Positions 35,467 to 45,700 of a DNA stretch of 64,000 nt are shown one piece after another. The stretch is from Clostridiales bacterium (GTDB lineage Bacteria > Bacillota > Clostridia > Lachnospirales > Lachnospiraceae). The position numbers and the translations under genes are program-made. Within the stretch, counting starts at the first letter, position 1. Every line of letters begins with the position of its first letter. The stretch spans positions 61,870-125,869 of the forward strand of contig JAJQCD010000038.1 of assembly GCA_021202925.1 (NCBI GenBank). Direction: 5' to 3'. The notes under the pieces are model-generated. The model had not been told where the DNA came from. It was given only the letters and a program-made list of their open reading frames with translations, and made no database searches.

Positions 35467-36579
35467 TTATTCGGTAAAGATATCCTTGAACTGATCCAGC
35501 CACTCAGACTTGTGCTCTGCCGTATTGGTCTCATCATCGTAGATGATATTGATGTTTTCCATGGCTTCCATCGCGTCGCCTGCCGGGACATCCTTACGGA
35601 TGGTTCTTCTGAACTGCGTGTTGTTCATGTATTCCTGTACATCCTTGCTGGTCAGCCAGTCGAGGAATTTCTGTGCATTCTCCTCATTCAGGCAGTTTTT
35701 GATAATGTACACACCATCGCCACGGAAAATGACTCCCTCTTCCATGTAAACGGTCTTGACCGGAGAACCGGCCGCCACATACTGCGCGGAGCCCTGCTCA
35801 AAGGTCAGTCCAACCGTGTATTCTCCATCGGCTACGCCCTTATATACAGCAGATGAGCCACCTAACAGCTTGCCGTCCAGCTGCTGGCACAGCTGTCTCA
35901 CATAATCCCAGCCGGCATCCGGATCACCGTTGCCCATTGCATAGAGCATATTGACCAGATGTTCAAAGGAAGATGAGGAAGCTGCCGGATCGGCGAATGC
36001 GATCTTGCCCTTCAGTTCCGGATTCAGCAGATCTTCATAACCGTTGATCTCGATATCGCCAATCAGATCCGTGTTGACCATAATCACAGAAGGAACCGTA
36101 TCAAAACGAGTCAGGTTTCCTTCCACATTCTTGTACTCATCATAGAATGCATCTTCATTCACACAGACATAATCCGCGAAATTCTCACTCTGATTCTTAA
36201 CCGTGCCAATTGTACCGGACCAGAGAACGTCCGCCTGCGGAGAATCTGCCTCTGTCTGGATCCGCTTCAACGCGTCGCCGGTGCCCATCGCCAGGCATTC
36301 TGCATGGATTCCGGTGTCTTCCTCAAACTTGGAGAGCATGGAATCGATCATGGACTCGGTCAGCGGGCTGTAAATAATCACCTCGCCGCTTCCCTCAATC
36401 TTGCCTTCTGCGCCTTCTTCTGCTTCTTCTTTCTCCTCTGTTTCCTCTGCAGCCGCCTCTGTTGCTGCTTCAGTCGCTGCGGCAGCCGTTGTCGATGTGG
36501 AGCTGCTCGAACCGCCGCAGCCAGCCAGGCCTACTGCCATCGCCGCCAGACACAATACACCCAGGGTTGTTTTTTTCAT
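35467..36579 (-). CDS. ABC transporter substrate-binding lipoprotein (ferric/sugar-phosphate class)
   Basis: Receptor of about 370 residues. Signal peptide MKKTTLGVLCLAAMAVGLAGC with lipobox LAGC, then a Ser/Thr/Ala/Glu-rich spacer, then a type II binding fold: IIYSPLTESMIDSMLSKFEEDTG, ADVLWSGTIGTV, GKIAFADPAASSSSFEHL. At the ligand-closing segment the sequence is GEYTVGLTFEQGSAQYV, with no Tyr-Tyr pair as used by iron-binding FbpA. Its ligand may therefore be a sugar phosphate or phosphonate rather than iron. The ATG at 36577-36579 has AAAGGAGG upstream. Confidence 0.87.
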   Translation of the reverse strand: MKKTTLGVLCLAAMAVGLAGCGGSSSSTSTTAAAATEAATEAAAEETEEKEEAEEGAEGKIEGSGEVIIYSPLTESMIDSMLSKFEEDTGIHAECLAMGTGDALKRIQTEADSPQADVLWSGTIGTVKNQSENFADYVCVNEDAFYDEYKNVEGNLTRFDTVPSVIMVNTDLIGDIEINGYEDLLNPELKGKIAFADPAASSSSFEHLVNMLYAMGNGDPDAGWDYVRQLCQQLDGKLLGGSSAVYKGVADGEYTVGLTFEQGSAQYVAAGSPVKTVYMEEGVIFRGDGVYIIKNCLNEENAQKFLDWLTSKDVQEYMNNTQFRRTIRKDVPAGDAMEAMENINIIYDDETNTAEHKSEWLDQFKDIFTE

Positions 36580-36649
36580 GATAAAATCCTCCTTTAAAAA
36601 AATATGTTTCATTTTTGATTCCGGTTTTCCTGCGACATCATAACCGCCA

Positions 36650-37297
36650 TCAGTCCTGTAAGAGCTTCAATGCAGAACTGGTGCCAATCCGCTCGCATCC
36701 CGCTTCCAGGAACATCTCCAGATCCTCTCTGGTTTTGACGCCGCCGGCAGCCTTCATCTTCACATTCGGGCCGATGTGTTCCTTAAACAGACGGATATCT
36801 TCAATCCGTGCGCCATCCGTACCGAACCCGGTCGAAGTCTTGATATAATCCGCTCCGCCTTCGGTTACGCAGCCGCAGACCCGGATTTTCTCCTCCTCCG
36901 TCAGATAACAGGTCTCGACGATCACCTTGAGGATATGGGAACCGGCCGCTTCCTTTAACGCACGAATCTCCGCCGTCACCTTGTCAAAATCGCCGTTCTT
37001 GACGTCACCGATGTTGATGACCATGTCTACTTCATTCGCACCATCCGCAATCGCCTGCTGTACCTCGTAAACCTTCACGGCCGTGCTATTGTATCCTAAC
37101 GGAAATCCAATTACCGTACAGATATTGATCTTATCTCCATAGGTTTCGGCGATCCGCCTGATATAAGCCGGCGGGATACAGATCGAAGCCGTCTCGTTTT
37201 CGATCGACTCCTCACAGATCTTCTGAATCTCCGCCCAGGTGGAATACGGCTTCAACAGCGTGTGGTCCACATGACGCAAAATCTCTTTCTTGTCCAT
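36650..37297 (-). CDS. deoC: Deoxyribose-phosphate aldolase
   Basis: Cleaves 2-deoxyribose-5-phosphate to glyceraldehyde-3-phosphate and acetaldehyde. The 215-residue protein has HVDHTLLKPYST, the CIPPAYI and VIGFPLGYNSTAVKVYE segments, ANEVDMVINIGDVKNGD, LKVIVETCYLTEEEK and the catalytic lysine in GADYIKTSTGFG. GGVKTREDLEMFLEAG closes the barrel. AGGGAGG precedes the ATG at 37295-37297. It lies about 70 bp upstream of the binding-protein gene on the same strand, so it may be co-transcribed with the transporter. Confidence 0.96.
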   Translation of the reverse strand: MDKKEILRHVDHTLLKPYSTWAEIQKICEESIENETASICIPPAYIRRIAETYGDKINICTVIGFPLGYNSTAVKVYEVQQAIADGANEVDMVINIGDVKNGDFDKVTAEIRALKEAAGSHILKVIVETCYLTEEEKIRVCGCVTEGGADYIKTSTGFGTDGARIEDIRLFKEHIGPNVKMKAAGGVKTREDLEMFLEAGCERIGTSSALKLLQD

Positions 37298-37338
37298 GTT
37301 GTCTCCTCCCTCTCGCATTTTTACCAATTTCTGTGTTC

Positions 37339-37367
37339 ATTATAGTAAGTTTTTCGTGATTTTTCCA
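37339..37367 (-). promoter_or_regulatory. Candidate promoter of deoC
   Basis: A perfect TATAAT (37339-37344) with a 17-bp spacer and a weak -35 (TGGAAA, 37362-37367) on the minus strand, about 42 bp before the deoC start. Confidence 0.45.
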
Positions 37368-37412
37368 TCCCGATATTCGCATAATTATCCAAAATTCTGA
37401 ACTATGACAAAG

Positions 37413-37434
37413 AAAAAAGGAGCCGCCTGGCTCC
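37413..37434 (-). terminator. Rho-independent terminator upstream of deoC
   Basis: The minus strand reads GGAGCC-AGGC-GGCTCC followed by six T. It ends the transcript coming from the amino-acid transporter remnant and flavoprotein side, insulating deoC. Confidence 0.8.
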
Positions 37435-37494
37435 TCTTCCATCATCTTAAAACTACCAATCAATCCTGACACCGGATTGTCTGAGAAATAAGGG

Positions 37495-37770
37495 TTACAG
37501 CACGCTTCCCAGAAATTGCTTCGCCTCCGGCGTCTGAGGATTGCTGAAAATCTTCTCCGGTGTTCCTTCCTCCAGGATTCTTCCATCCGACATGAACACG
37601 ACTTTGTCCGCCACTTCGCGGGCAAATCCCATTTCGTGCGGATCATCGCCGGAATGTAGACAATGGCTGTCCCGGTAGACGAACTGATCGCCCTTGTCAC
37701 CTTCGTCAGGTCGGTCAGGCCTATGATGGCAACCAGAGAAACGTCCATGATATTGCTATTATGCAAGTCT
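37495..37770 (-). pseudogene. Chimeric remnant of a polar amino-acid ABC transporter (permease fragment joined to ATPase C-terminus)
   Basis: Two adjacent fragments in different frames. From about 37770 down to 37640 the translation resembles the end of an amino-acid permease (VSLVAIIGLTDLTKVTRAIS, then VYIPAMI). From about 37640 to the stop codon at 37495 it matches the C-terminus of a GlnQ-type ATPase (HEMGFAREVADKVVFMSDGR, then LEEGTPEKIF and KQFLGSVL). The permease C-terminus and the first 80 percent of the ATPase are missing, so a large deletion probably fused the two. It has no obvious start codon of its own and is not expected to work. Confidence 0.75.
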
Positions 37771-37773
37771 TTC

Positions 37774-39000
37774 TTAAACCGACTCTCCCGCCAGACGCCC
37801 GGTAGACCAGGCGATCTGGAGATTGAAGCCACCGGTCACGGCATCCAGATCCAGCACTTCTCCCGCAAAGTAAAGTCCCGGAACCTTTCTGGATTCCATC
37901 GTCGACGGATTAATCTCCTTCACCGACACGCCGCCCTGTGTGATGATCGCCTCATTGAAATCGCGCAGGCCGGTCAGCGTCAGGCGAAAATCCTTCCCAA
38001 TCGAAACCAGGCGTTCCCGCTCCCCGCGCGTGATCTCATTCACCTTCTTATCCGAATCGATACCGGTCGCATCGACAACAACCGGGATCAGCTTCGACGG
38101 CAGCAGGCGTCCCAGACTGTTGCCAAACTGGCGGTTCTTCCTTTCTTCAAAATCGCGCAGAATCCGTGCATCCAGCTGCTCTGCAGAAAGTGCCGGTTTC
38201 AGGTCAATGGAAAGCGTCAGGGGGCCGGTTCGAAGTGCCGCCGCGACGTAACTGCTCGCAGAGAGAAGCACCGGACCGCTGACACCAAAATGGGTGAACA
38301 GCATTTCTCCGAATTCTTCATATAACACCCTGGATCCGTTTAATATTTTCACGCGGATGTTTCGCAGAGAAAGCCCCTGCAGTTTTTCCGTCGGCTCTAA
38401 TGTTTCAAACGGCACCAGTGCCGGCGAAAGCTTCGTCACGGTGTGTCCGAGCGTGCGGGCAAACCGATATCCATCGCCCGTCGAACCGGTGGACGGATAG
38501 GAAAGGCCGCCGGTCGCCACAACCACGGCGTCCGCCGGAATCACACGCCTGTCCTTCTTCAGGCGTACTCCGCAGGCCCGTCCCTGCTCCGTGAGAATAT
38601 CCGACACCTCTGTGTGCAGGCTGACCTGCACCCCCAGCTCATGCAGACGGTTTGCAAGCACGCGAATCACATCCGAAGACTTATCCGAGACAGGAAATAC
38701 CCGGTTCCCCCGCTCGGTTTTCAGCGGACAGCCGCCCTTCTCCATGAAATCCATCACATCGGAATTGCCAAACCGGTAAAAGCTGCTGTAGAGAAAACGT
38801 GGATTACTGACCACGTGGCGAAACAATTCCTCCGTATCACAGGCATTGGTCAGGTTACAACGTCCCTTACCGGTGATGAACAGCTTCTTCCCCAGCTTCT
38901 CATTCTTCTCCAGGAGCCGGACCGTATGCCCCGCCTCCGCCGCCGCGATTGCGGCCATCATCCCCGCCGCGCCGCCTCCAACAATCACCACCCGGCTCAT
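37774..39000 (-). CDS. FAD-dependent oxidoreductase, HI0933/BaiN-like family
   Basis: Flavoprotein of 408 residues. The N-terminus has the dinucleotide-binding motif VVIVGGGAAGMMAAIAAAEAG and KKLFITGKGRCNLTNAC, the hallmark of the HI0933 (YhiN/BaiN) family. VVATGGLSYPSTGSTGDGY, GVSVKEINPSTMESRKVPGLYFAGEVLDLDAVTGGFNLQIAWSTG carry the second FAD contacts. BaiN has been linked to bile-acid dehydroxylation, but most members are of unknown function. The ATG at 38998-39000 overlaps the peptidase stop codon (ATGA), so the two are coupled. Confidence 0.93.
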   Translation of the reverse strand: MSRVVIVGGGAAGMMAAIAAAEAGHTVRLLEKNEKLGKKLFITGKGRCNLTNACDTEELFRHVVSNPRFLYSSFYRFGNSDVMDFMEKGGCPLKTERGNRVFPVSDKSSDVIRVLANRLHELGVQVSLHTEVSDILTEQGRACGVRLKKDRRVIPADAVVVATGGLSYPSTGSTGDGYRFARTLGHTVTKLSPALVPFETLEPTEKLQGLSLRNIRVKILNGSRVLYEEFGEMLFTHFGVSGPVLLSASSYVAAALRTGPLTLSIDLKPALSAEQLDARILRDFEERKNRQFGNSLGRLLPSKLIPVVVDATGIDSDKKVNEITRGERERLVSIGKDFRLTLTGLRDFNEAIITQGGVSVKEINPSTMESRKVPGLYFAGEVLDLDAVTGGFNLQIAWSTGRLAGESV

Positions 39001-41246
39001 TCTTCCTCTCCTTCCGGCCTTCTCCATGTCGTATCATCCACGGATAAGCCAAGACCCTTTCTGACCTGACTGCGGTATGCCGTCAATTCATCGAACTCAT
39101 AAAAGAATCCGATCCGGCTGTCCCACTCCGCCATACCGCTTTCCTGGTTCGCTGCCAGGACAAACATACGAAAGCTCTCCGTGAAATCCGGTGCCTCAAT
39201 TGTCTGCGCCTCCTCATCCTCCGGCAAGGTTCGGATATCCGGCTGCGATTCCCACTCCGGAATCGACCAGTCTGCCGGAGCCGTCTCATCCGTGAGCGCC
39301 GCATCGCTCTCTGATTCGTCCGAAACAAAATCCGTTTCTTCCGACTCCAGCCTCTCTGATTCGGATCCGTCCACATCAGAATTCTTCTCACCCGCTGTGA
39401 AATCGGTCTCCTCCGCATCAGTAACAAACCGATCCTCAAACGATTCCTGATATGTACCATCCAGCATGCGGCCATACAAATCGACCAGAAGTTCCACAGT
39501 AGATACTTTGTCCCTGAAATTGCCGTCCTCGTCCAGGGCATCATCCAGATCAAACCATAATTCCCATCCGCCGCTCTGCTGACCGGGTTCGCTTTCCGAA
39601 CGATCTTCCTCGGCCTCTTTTGCCTCGGTATCCGCATCCACAGAAACATGTTCCAGCACAGCCGGAAGCGCCTCCCCCAGGGAACCGCCGACTCCGTCTG
39701 TATAAAACGTGATCCAGCGGATCAGGCCCGCATCATTGTCAGGAAACAGGGTCTGTATCAAAGCGAGCGTCGGCTCCACCCGCGAATCACCGGAACTTCC
39801 GCTGATTCGCGTTCCATCCAGGTTCTGCAGTTCCAGAACGGTCTTGCCCGGATCACAGGCCGTCAGCCTGGCATGAAAACCGTCTTCGGTCTGCCACACC
39901 TGAACCTGCCTGCGATGAACGGAATCCAGCCAGCTATATTCCGTCCCGCTCGGTCCCGCATCCTGTCCCATGGAATCTCCGTACCATTCTGACATGCGCT
40001 CCTTCATCTCTTCAAATGAAACAGCCGCGTTATCCGCGTTCAGTTCCACCTCGCTCAGGCGGCCATTCACAAACCGGTAATCCGTCGGCATCACCACGTC
40101 AAATCCAAACCATTTCATCGAAAACCGGTACGTCTGTGTCGGGTTTTCTTCTTCATCGACACTTTCCGCAACCAGACGTCCATCCAGTCCGATCTGGGAT
40201 GCGGTCTTTTCCAGGTCGGCTCCAAAAAAGATCGGCGTATCCTCCTCCTGAACGTAAATATCCTGGCGAAGGTCATTCTGCGCGTGGGCTTTGGCCGTCA
40301 TGGACGGCGTGTCCGGATTCATGATCTGCAGGGCCGCCTGACAGACCACTTCCACCAGCCGGGAAATCCGGTCTCCATCAATGGTAGCAGCCTGATCAAA
40401 GGGGGTTCCATTCTCATAGGCGCGGGCAGTCTGAGTCAGGGTGACAGCCGGAATCCGGTTTCTGCGAAATGAGCTGGCATCTCCGCCATAAACGACACTG
40501 TAATTCCAGGTTTCATCCAGAACCGCCTTCGAAACGTCGCGAAGAAGATCGCCGAGCATCGTTCCCTTTCCGTCTATGGTTCCAAGCGTCACTTCCCCGC
40601 AGGAAACATACCCCAGCTGATCAAGATCAATTACGCCGATAATGCGTTCCTTTTCCCGTCTTGAAAGCGATTCGGCATAATGACGGGAACCAAGCAATTC
40701 CTGCTCATGGCCTGCGAAGCTGATCAGGCGAATCTCGGTATCCGTATGCGCTTTTGACAACAATCTGGCTGTCTCGAGCAGCACAACCACACCAGAGGCG
40801 TTGTCATTCGCCCCTACGCTGCTCTCGACCGTATCATGATGGCTGCAGATGATCAGAATATCACTGTCCGGAGAGGAACCGTCACGAATCGCCACCACAT
40901 TACTGCCCGAAACCACTCCATCCTGCAGCTCATAGCGGAATCGCTGCCGTGTCGCCTGATACCCATATTCAAGGAGTCTCTCCTGCATATTTTTTGCCGT
41001 ATCACTCTCCTGTCGGCTGCCACTGGGACGCGGCGCTGTCGTCAGATTCGCCAGCTCCTCCTGAATATCAATTGCGCTGACGCCCTCCGGCACAGGCATA
41101 TCCTCATGAACGGAAAGCCCCTGGCCATCGCCCTGTCGCGAAAGAACCCTGGTCGAAGGCCCCGTACATCCGGCCAGCAGCGCCGCCAGAAGCAGCGCAC
41201 CGATCACAGTCCGCCCATGCCTGTGCAATGTATTTCTCTGGTTCAT
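38997..41246 (-). CDS. M28-family peptidase-like lipoprotein with an acidic C-terminal extension
   Basis: The 749-residue protein has a signal peptide with lipobox LLAGC, then a Peptidase_M28 domain: IICSHHDTVESSVGANDNASGVVVL, AGHEQELLGSRHYAESL and VIDLDQLGY provide zinc ligands. At the last ligand position, where DHxSF is usual, it reads GGDASSF, so the fifth ligand His seems absent. The second half (about 340-749) has a beta-rich region and a highly acidic Ser/Asp/Glu stretch (about 610-690). It may be an extracellular aminopeptidase or an inactive relative. The ATG at 41244-41246 is preferred by spacing from GGAAGGA. Confidence 0.8.
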   Translation of the reverse strand: MNQRNTLHRHGRTVIGALLLAALLAGCTGPSTRVLSRQGDGQGLSVHEDMPVPEGVSAIDIQEELANLTTAPRPSGSRQESDTAKNMQERLLEYGYQATRQRFRYELQDGVVSGSNVVAIRDGSSPDSDILIICSHHDTVESSVGANDNASGVVVLLETARLLSKAHTDTEIRLISFAGHEQELLGSRHYAESLSRREKERIIGVIDLDQLGYVSCGEVTLGTIDGKGTMLGDLLRDVSKAVLDETWNYSVVYGGDASSFRRNRIPAVTLTQTARAYENGTPFDQAATIDGDRISRLVEVVCQAALQIMNPDTPSMTAKAHAQNDLRQDIYVQEEDTPIFFGADLEKTASQIGLDGRLVAESVDEEENPTQTYRFSMKWFGFDVVMPTDYRFVNGRLSEVELNADNAAVSFEEMKERMSEWYGDSMGQDAGPSGTEYSWLDSVHRRQVQVWQTEDGFHARLTACDPGKTVLELQNLDGTRISGSSGDSRVEPTLALIQTLFPDNDAGLIRWITFYTDGVGGSLGEALPAVLEHVSVDADTEAKEAEEDRSESEPGQQSGGWELWFDLDDALDEDGNFRDKVSTVELLVDLYGRMLDGTYQESFEDRFVTDAEETDFTAGEKNSDVDGSESERLESEETDFVSDESESDAALTDETAPADWSIPEWESQPDIRTLPEDEEAQTIEAPDFTESFRMFVLAANQESGMAEWDSRIGFFYEFDELTAYRSQVRKGLGLSVDDTTWRRPEGEEE

Positions 41247-41271
41247 CTGTTTCATTCCTTCCCACATATGG

Positions 41272-41312
41272 AAAAGCCCGACGTTCTCCCTCATGAGATC
41301 ACGCCGGGCTTC
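41272..41312 (-). terminator. Terminator after the aspartokinase gene
   Basis: AAGCCCG and CGGGCTT pair across a long loop on the minus strand, followed by a short T-run (TTTT). It separates aspartokinase from the peptidase gene. Confidence 0.55.
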
Positions 41313-41351
41313 CTGCTGTCGCTTCCGTTGTTCGGTTTTGCCGTCACCCGG

Positions 41352-42671
41352 TTACATGTCCGCCAGGATAAAAATATCATAAATCGCACGGATCGCCTGC
41401 TCAAAATCGGCATCCTTTACACCAATGATAATATTCAGTTCACTGGAACCCTGATCGATCATCTTGACATTGATGCGCGCATGCGCCAGTGCAGAAAAAA
41501 TCCGTCCCGCAGTACCGCGCGTCGCCTTCATGCCGCGGCCCACAACCGCGATCAGCGCCAGGCCGGATTCCAGCTCCACCGCATCCGGATGCACCGCACG
41601 GTGAATGCCTGCAATCACCGACTGTTCGTATTCCTCAAACTCATCCTGGTGCAGCATGATGGACATCGTATCAATACCGGATGGCATATGTTCAAAAGAA
41701 ATGCCGTAATTTTCAAAGACCTGCAGTACCTTTCTTCCAAAACCAACTTCCGCGTTCATCATCGCTTTCTCGATGTTGACCGAACAGAATCCCTTCCTGC
41801 CCGCAATGCCGGTAATCGTATAGCGCGGCTTGCGGCAGGTGCTCTCTACAATCAGCGTGCCCTTGTCTTCGGGTCGGTTGGTATTGCGGATGTTGATCGG
41901 AATGCCTTCCTTTCTCACCGGAAAGATTGCATCCTCATGGAGTACGCCGGCTCCCATATACGCCAGTTCGCGCAGTTCCTTGTAGGTGATCGTCTCAATC
42001 ACCTCCGGGTTCTCCACAATCTTCGGATCCGTTACCAGAAATCCGGACACATCGGTCCAGTTCTCGTACATATCCGCATGAATCGCCCGCGCGACAATCG
42101 AACCCGTGACGTCCGACCCGCCTCTCGAAAAAGTCTTAATCGAACCATCCGGCTTTGAACCGTAGAATCCGGGAATGACCGCACGTTCGACGTGCTCCAG
42201 GCGTTCGGAAAGCTCCTGATTCGTCGCCTCTGCGTCGAAATTCCCCTCTTCGTCAAAGAAAATCACTTCTGCCGCATCAATAAACTCATATCCCAGATAG
42301 GCCGCCATCACCTGACCGTTCAGATATTCGCCGCGGGAAGCCGCATAATCCCGGCCGATTCCGCTTACAAAATTCTCCTCAATACGGCCAAACTCATGGT
42401 CCAGATTCAGATTTAACTCCAGGCCATCGATGATCTCCGTATAACGGGACTGAATCTTCTCCAGAATCTTCTTATAGCTGGCGCCCGTCGACGCCGCGTC
42501 GTAACAGGCGTACAGCATATCCGTGACCTTCTCGTCCCTGCTGTTGCGCTTTCCGGGCGCGGACGGAATCACATAACGTCTTGCCTTATCCGAACGGATG
42601 ATGTCGCCAACCTTCTTAAACTGGCGGGCGCTCGCCAGCGAGCTGCCCCCAAACTTCACTACTTTTTTCAT
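41352..42671 (-). CDS. lysC: Aspartate kinase
   Basis: Phosphorylates aspartate, the first step to lysine, threonine and methionine. The 439-residue protein starts MKKVVKFGGSSLA, with the kinase motif KFGGSS, then YVIPSAPGKR and FSRGGSDVTGSIVARA. Two ACT domains at the C-terminus (ITGIAGRKGFCSVNIEKA and LIAVVGRGMKATRGTAGRIF) bind feedback amino acids. The ATG at 42669-42671 follows GAGGAG by nine bases; an upstream in-frame ATG is less likely. The gene is 57 bp downstream of purL. Confidence 0.93.
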   Translation of the reverse strand: MKKVVKFGGSSLASARQFKKVGDIIRSDKARRYVIPSAPGKRNSRDEKVTDMLYACYDAASTGASYKKILEKIQSRYTEIIDGLELNLNLDHEFGRIEENFVSGIGRDYAASRGEYLNGQVMAAYLGYEFIDAAEVIFFDEEGNFDAEATNQELSERLEHVERAVIPGFYGSKPDGSIKTFSRGGSDVTGSIVARAIHADMYENWTDVSGFLVTDPKIVENPEVIETITYKELRELAYMGAGVLHEDAIFPVRKEGIPINIRNTNRPEDKGTLIVESTCRKPRYTITGIAGRKGFCSVNIEKAMMNAEVGFGRKVLQVFENYGISFEHMPSGIDTMSIMLHQDEFEEYEQSVIAGIHRAVHPDAVELESGLALIAVVGRGMKATRGTAGRIFSALAHARINVKMIDQGSSELNIIIGVKDADFEQAIRAIYDIFILADM

Positions 42672-42728
42672 TTCTTTTCTCTCCTCGTCCATGGCAATGA
42701 TACCCGAATCCCAGGTAGCTGTCAAGCC

Positions 42729-45700
42729 TTACCTGAAATACTTCACGCCGCTCTCAAACAGCTTCATATCCTGCTCACCGCAGATATTGACCGCCACTGC
42801 CTCACCGCGCCGTTCGGCATGCGCCATCTTGCCAAGGATCCGGCCATCCGGGCTGGTAATGCCCTCGATTGCCAGATAAGAGCCATTCGGATTCCAGAAT
42901 TCATCCATAGTCGGTACGCCATGGTCGTCCACATACTGGGTCGCCACCTGACCATTTGCAAAGAGTTTCGCCAACCATTCGTCGTTCGCCACAAAACGCC
43001 CCTCTCCGTGAGAAGCAGGACTGCAGTATACACCGCCCAGCTCCGCTCCGGAAAGCCACGGCGACTTGTTCGTGACTACCTTTGTGTAGACCATTCTCGA
43101 TATATGACGGCCGATATGATTCATCGCCAGTGTGGGAGAATCCGCATGCTGCCGAGTGATCGTCCCCTCCGGAACCAGACCCAGCTTAATCAGTGCCTGG
43201 AATCCATTACAGATGCCAAGCATCAGACCGTCGCGCTCATTGAGAAGTCGGTCAATCTCCTCATGAATCACCGCGTTGCGGAAGACCGTCGCAAAGAATT
43301 TCGCGCTGCCTTCCGGCTCGTCACCGGCTGAGAACCCACCCGGGAACATGACAATCTGTGCCTTCGCAATCTCCTTCTGATATTCCGCAACCGATTCACG
43401 GATATCTGCCGCCGAAAGGTTACGGAAGACCCGTGTTACGACCTTCGCCCCGGCCCGTTCAAACGCTTTCGCGCTGTCATACTCACAGTTTGTCCCCGGA
43501 AATACCGGAATAAAGACATTCGGCTGTCCGATGGGATGCGTGCATACATGAATCCGATCCGCCCGGTACAGCTCGTTCGGCACCTCTGCCGGTTCGACAT
43601 CGGATTCGGTCGGGAATACATCCTCCAGCGTATCCGTCCAGCGGCCAATCGCCTCATCCAGCGAAATCTGCACCGGACCATACTCCAGCGTTCCGCGATC
43701 CGTCACCTCACCAATCACCGTATAAGTGATCGCCAGTTCGCCAACCTTTCCATCCGGCACCTCACAGACAATATCGCCCCAGCCAGGCGCGAAGAAATCC
43801 CGCGGATCCAGGTTGTGTTCAATCTTCACACCCAGCCGGTTGCCAAACGCCATCTTGCTGACTGCCTCTGCCAGTCCGTGGCGCTCCACCGCGTAGGCGG
43901 AAATGATGCGGCCGGCCCGTATATCGGCAAGCAGCTTATCGTAGCCGTCCATGATCTGTCCGTAATCCGGAAGGTCATAGTCGTCCTTTTCCAGCCGGAA
44001 CACAACGATGCGGCTGCCGGGCCGTTTGAACTCCGGTGTGATGATGTGATGCCAGTCCTCCACATCCACTGCAAACGAAACCAGCGTCGGCGGCACATTG
44101 ATTTCCCCGTGCTGTTCATCGTTAAAGGTTCCGGACATACTGTCCTTGCCGCCGATGGACGGGAGACCGAAGCCAAGCTGCGCACGATAAGCGCCAAGCA
44201 GCGCGGCAAACGGGGCACCCCAGCGTTTCGCGTCCTCTGTCATCCGCTTGAAATATTCCTGGAACGTAAAGCGGATCTTCCGATAATCCCCGCCTGCGGC
44301 CACAATCTTCGCCACTGACGAAACCACCGCGTAAATCGCGCCGTGATAGGGACTCCAGCTCGACAGATACGGATCAAAGCCATAACTCATCATCGTCACG
44401 GTATCCGTATGCCCGTTCTGAACCGGCAGCTTCGCCACCATCGACTGGGTCTCCGTCAGCTGATATTTTCCACCGTAAGGCATGTACACAGAGCCCGCGC
44501 CAATCGAACTGTCAAACCGCTCCACGAGGCCTCTCTGCGAGCAGACATTCAGATTGGACAGCACGTTCAGCCAAGTCTCGCGGACATCACCGACGTCATG
44601 GCGGGCAAACGGCGTCCCTTCTCTGGCCGGCGTCTCCAGAATCACATCCGCCTCCTGATGCGCGCCATTCGTATCCAGAAAGGCGCGGCTGATATCAACG
44701 ATCGTCCTTCCTCTCCATTCCATGACCAGACGCGGACTCTCCGTCACAACCGCGACTGGTATCGCCTCCAGATTCTCTTCCGCCGCATAGCCAAGGAATA
44801 TATCCACATCCGCCACATCCAGCACGACCGCCATCCGCTCCTGAGACTCGGAGATCGCGATCTCTGTACCATCCAGACCTGCATACTTCTTCGGAACCCT
44901 GTCCAGATCAATCTTCAGCCCCGGAGCCAGCTCGCCGATCGCGACCGACACGCCGCCTGCTCCAAAGTCGTTGCACTTGCGGATGATATGGCTCACTTCC
45001 GGACGACGGAACAGGCGCTGAATCTTGCGCTCCGTCGGTGGATTGCCCTTCTGCACCTCTGCGCCGCACACTTCGATCGACGCCTCGGTATGCACCTTCG
45101 AAGAACCGGTCGCCCCACCAATCCCGTCACGGCCGGTCCGGCCGCCAAGCAGGACGATGATATTCCCCGGCTCCGACGTCAGACGCTGTACGGATTTTCT
45201 CGGCGCCGCGCCCATCACCGCGCCGATCTCCATCCGCTTCGCCACGTAATCCGGATGATAGATCTCCTTCACATATCCGGTTGCCAGGCCAATCTGGTTG
45301 CCATACGAACTGTAACCGCCCGCAGCCCCATTCACCAGCTTTCTCTGAGACAGCTTGCCCTTCAGCGTCTCGGACAGCGGGCGCGTCGGATCCGCCGCAC
45401 CGGTCACACGCATGGCCTGATAGACATAAGTACGGCCGGAAAGCGGATCACGGATCGCGCCGCCCAGGCAGGTCGCCGCGCCGCCGAACGGTTCAATCTC
45501 CGTCGGATGATTGTGCGTCTCATTTTTAAAGTTTACCAGCCATTCTTCCGTCACACCGTCAATTTCCACCGGTACGACAATGCTGCAGGCATTGATCTCA
45601 TCCGAGACCTCCAGATCTTCCAGCTTCCCCTGCGCACGCAGCTTTTTCATTGCCAGAAGAGCCAGATCCATCAGGCAGACAAACTTATCGTCTCTTCCTT

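Noticed and set aside
35467..36579. Naming the transporter FbpABC (ferric iron)
   Set aside because: The permease and ATPase fit the family, but the receptor shows no Tyr-Tyr pair and no Fur-like box was seen, so the iron label was not used.
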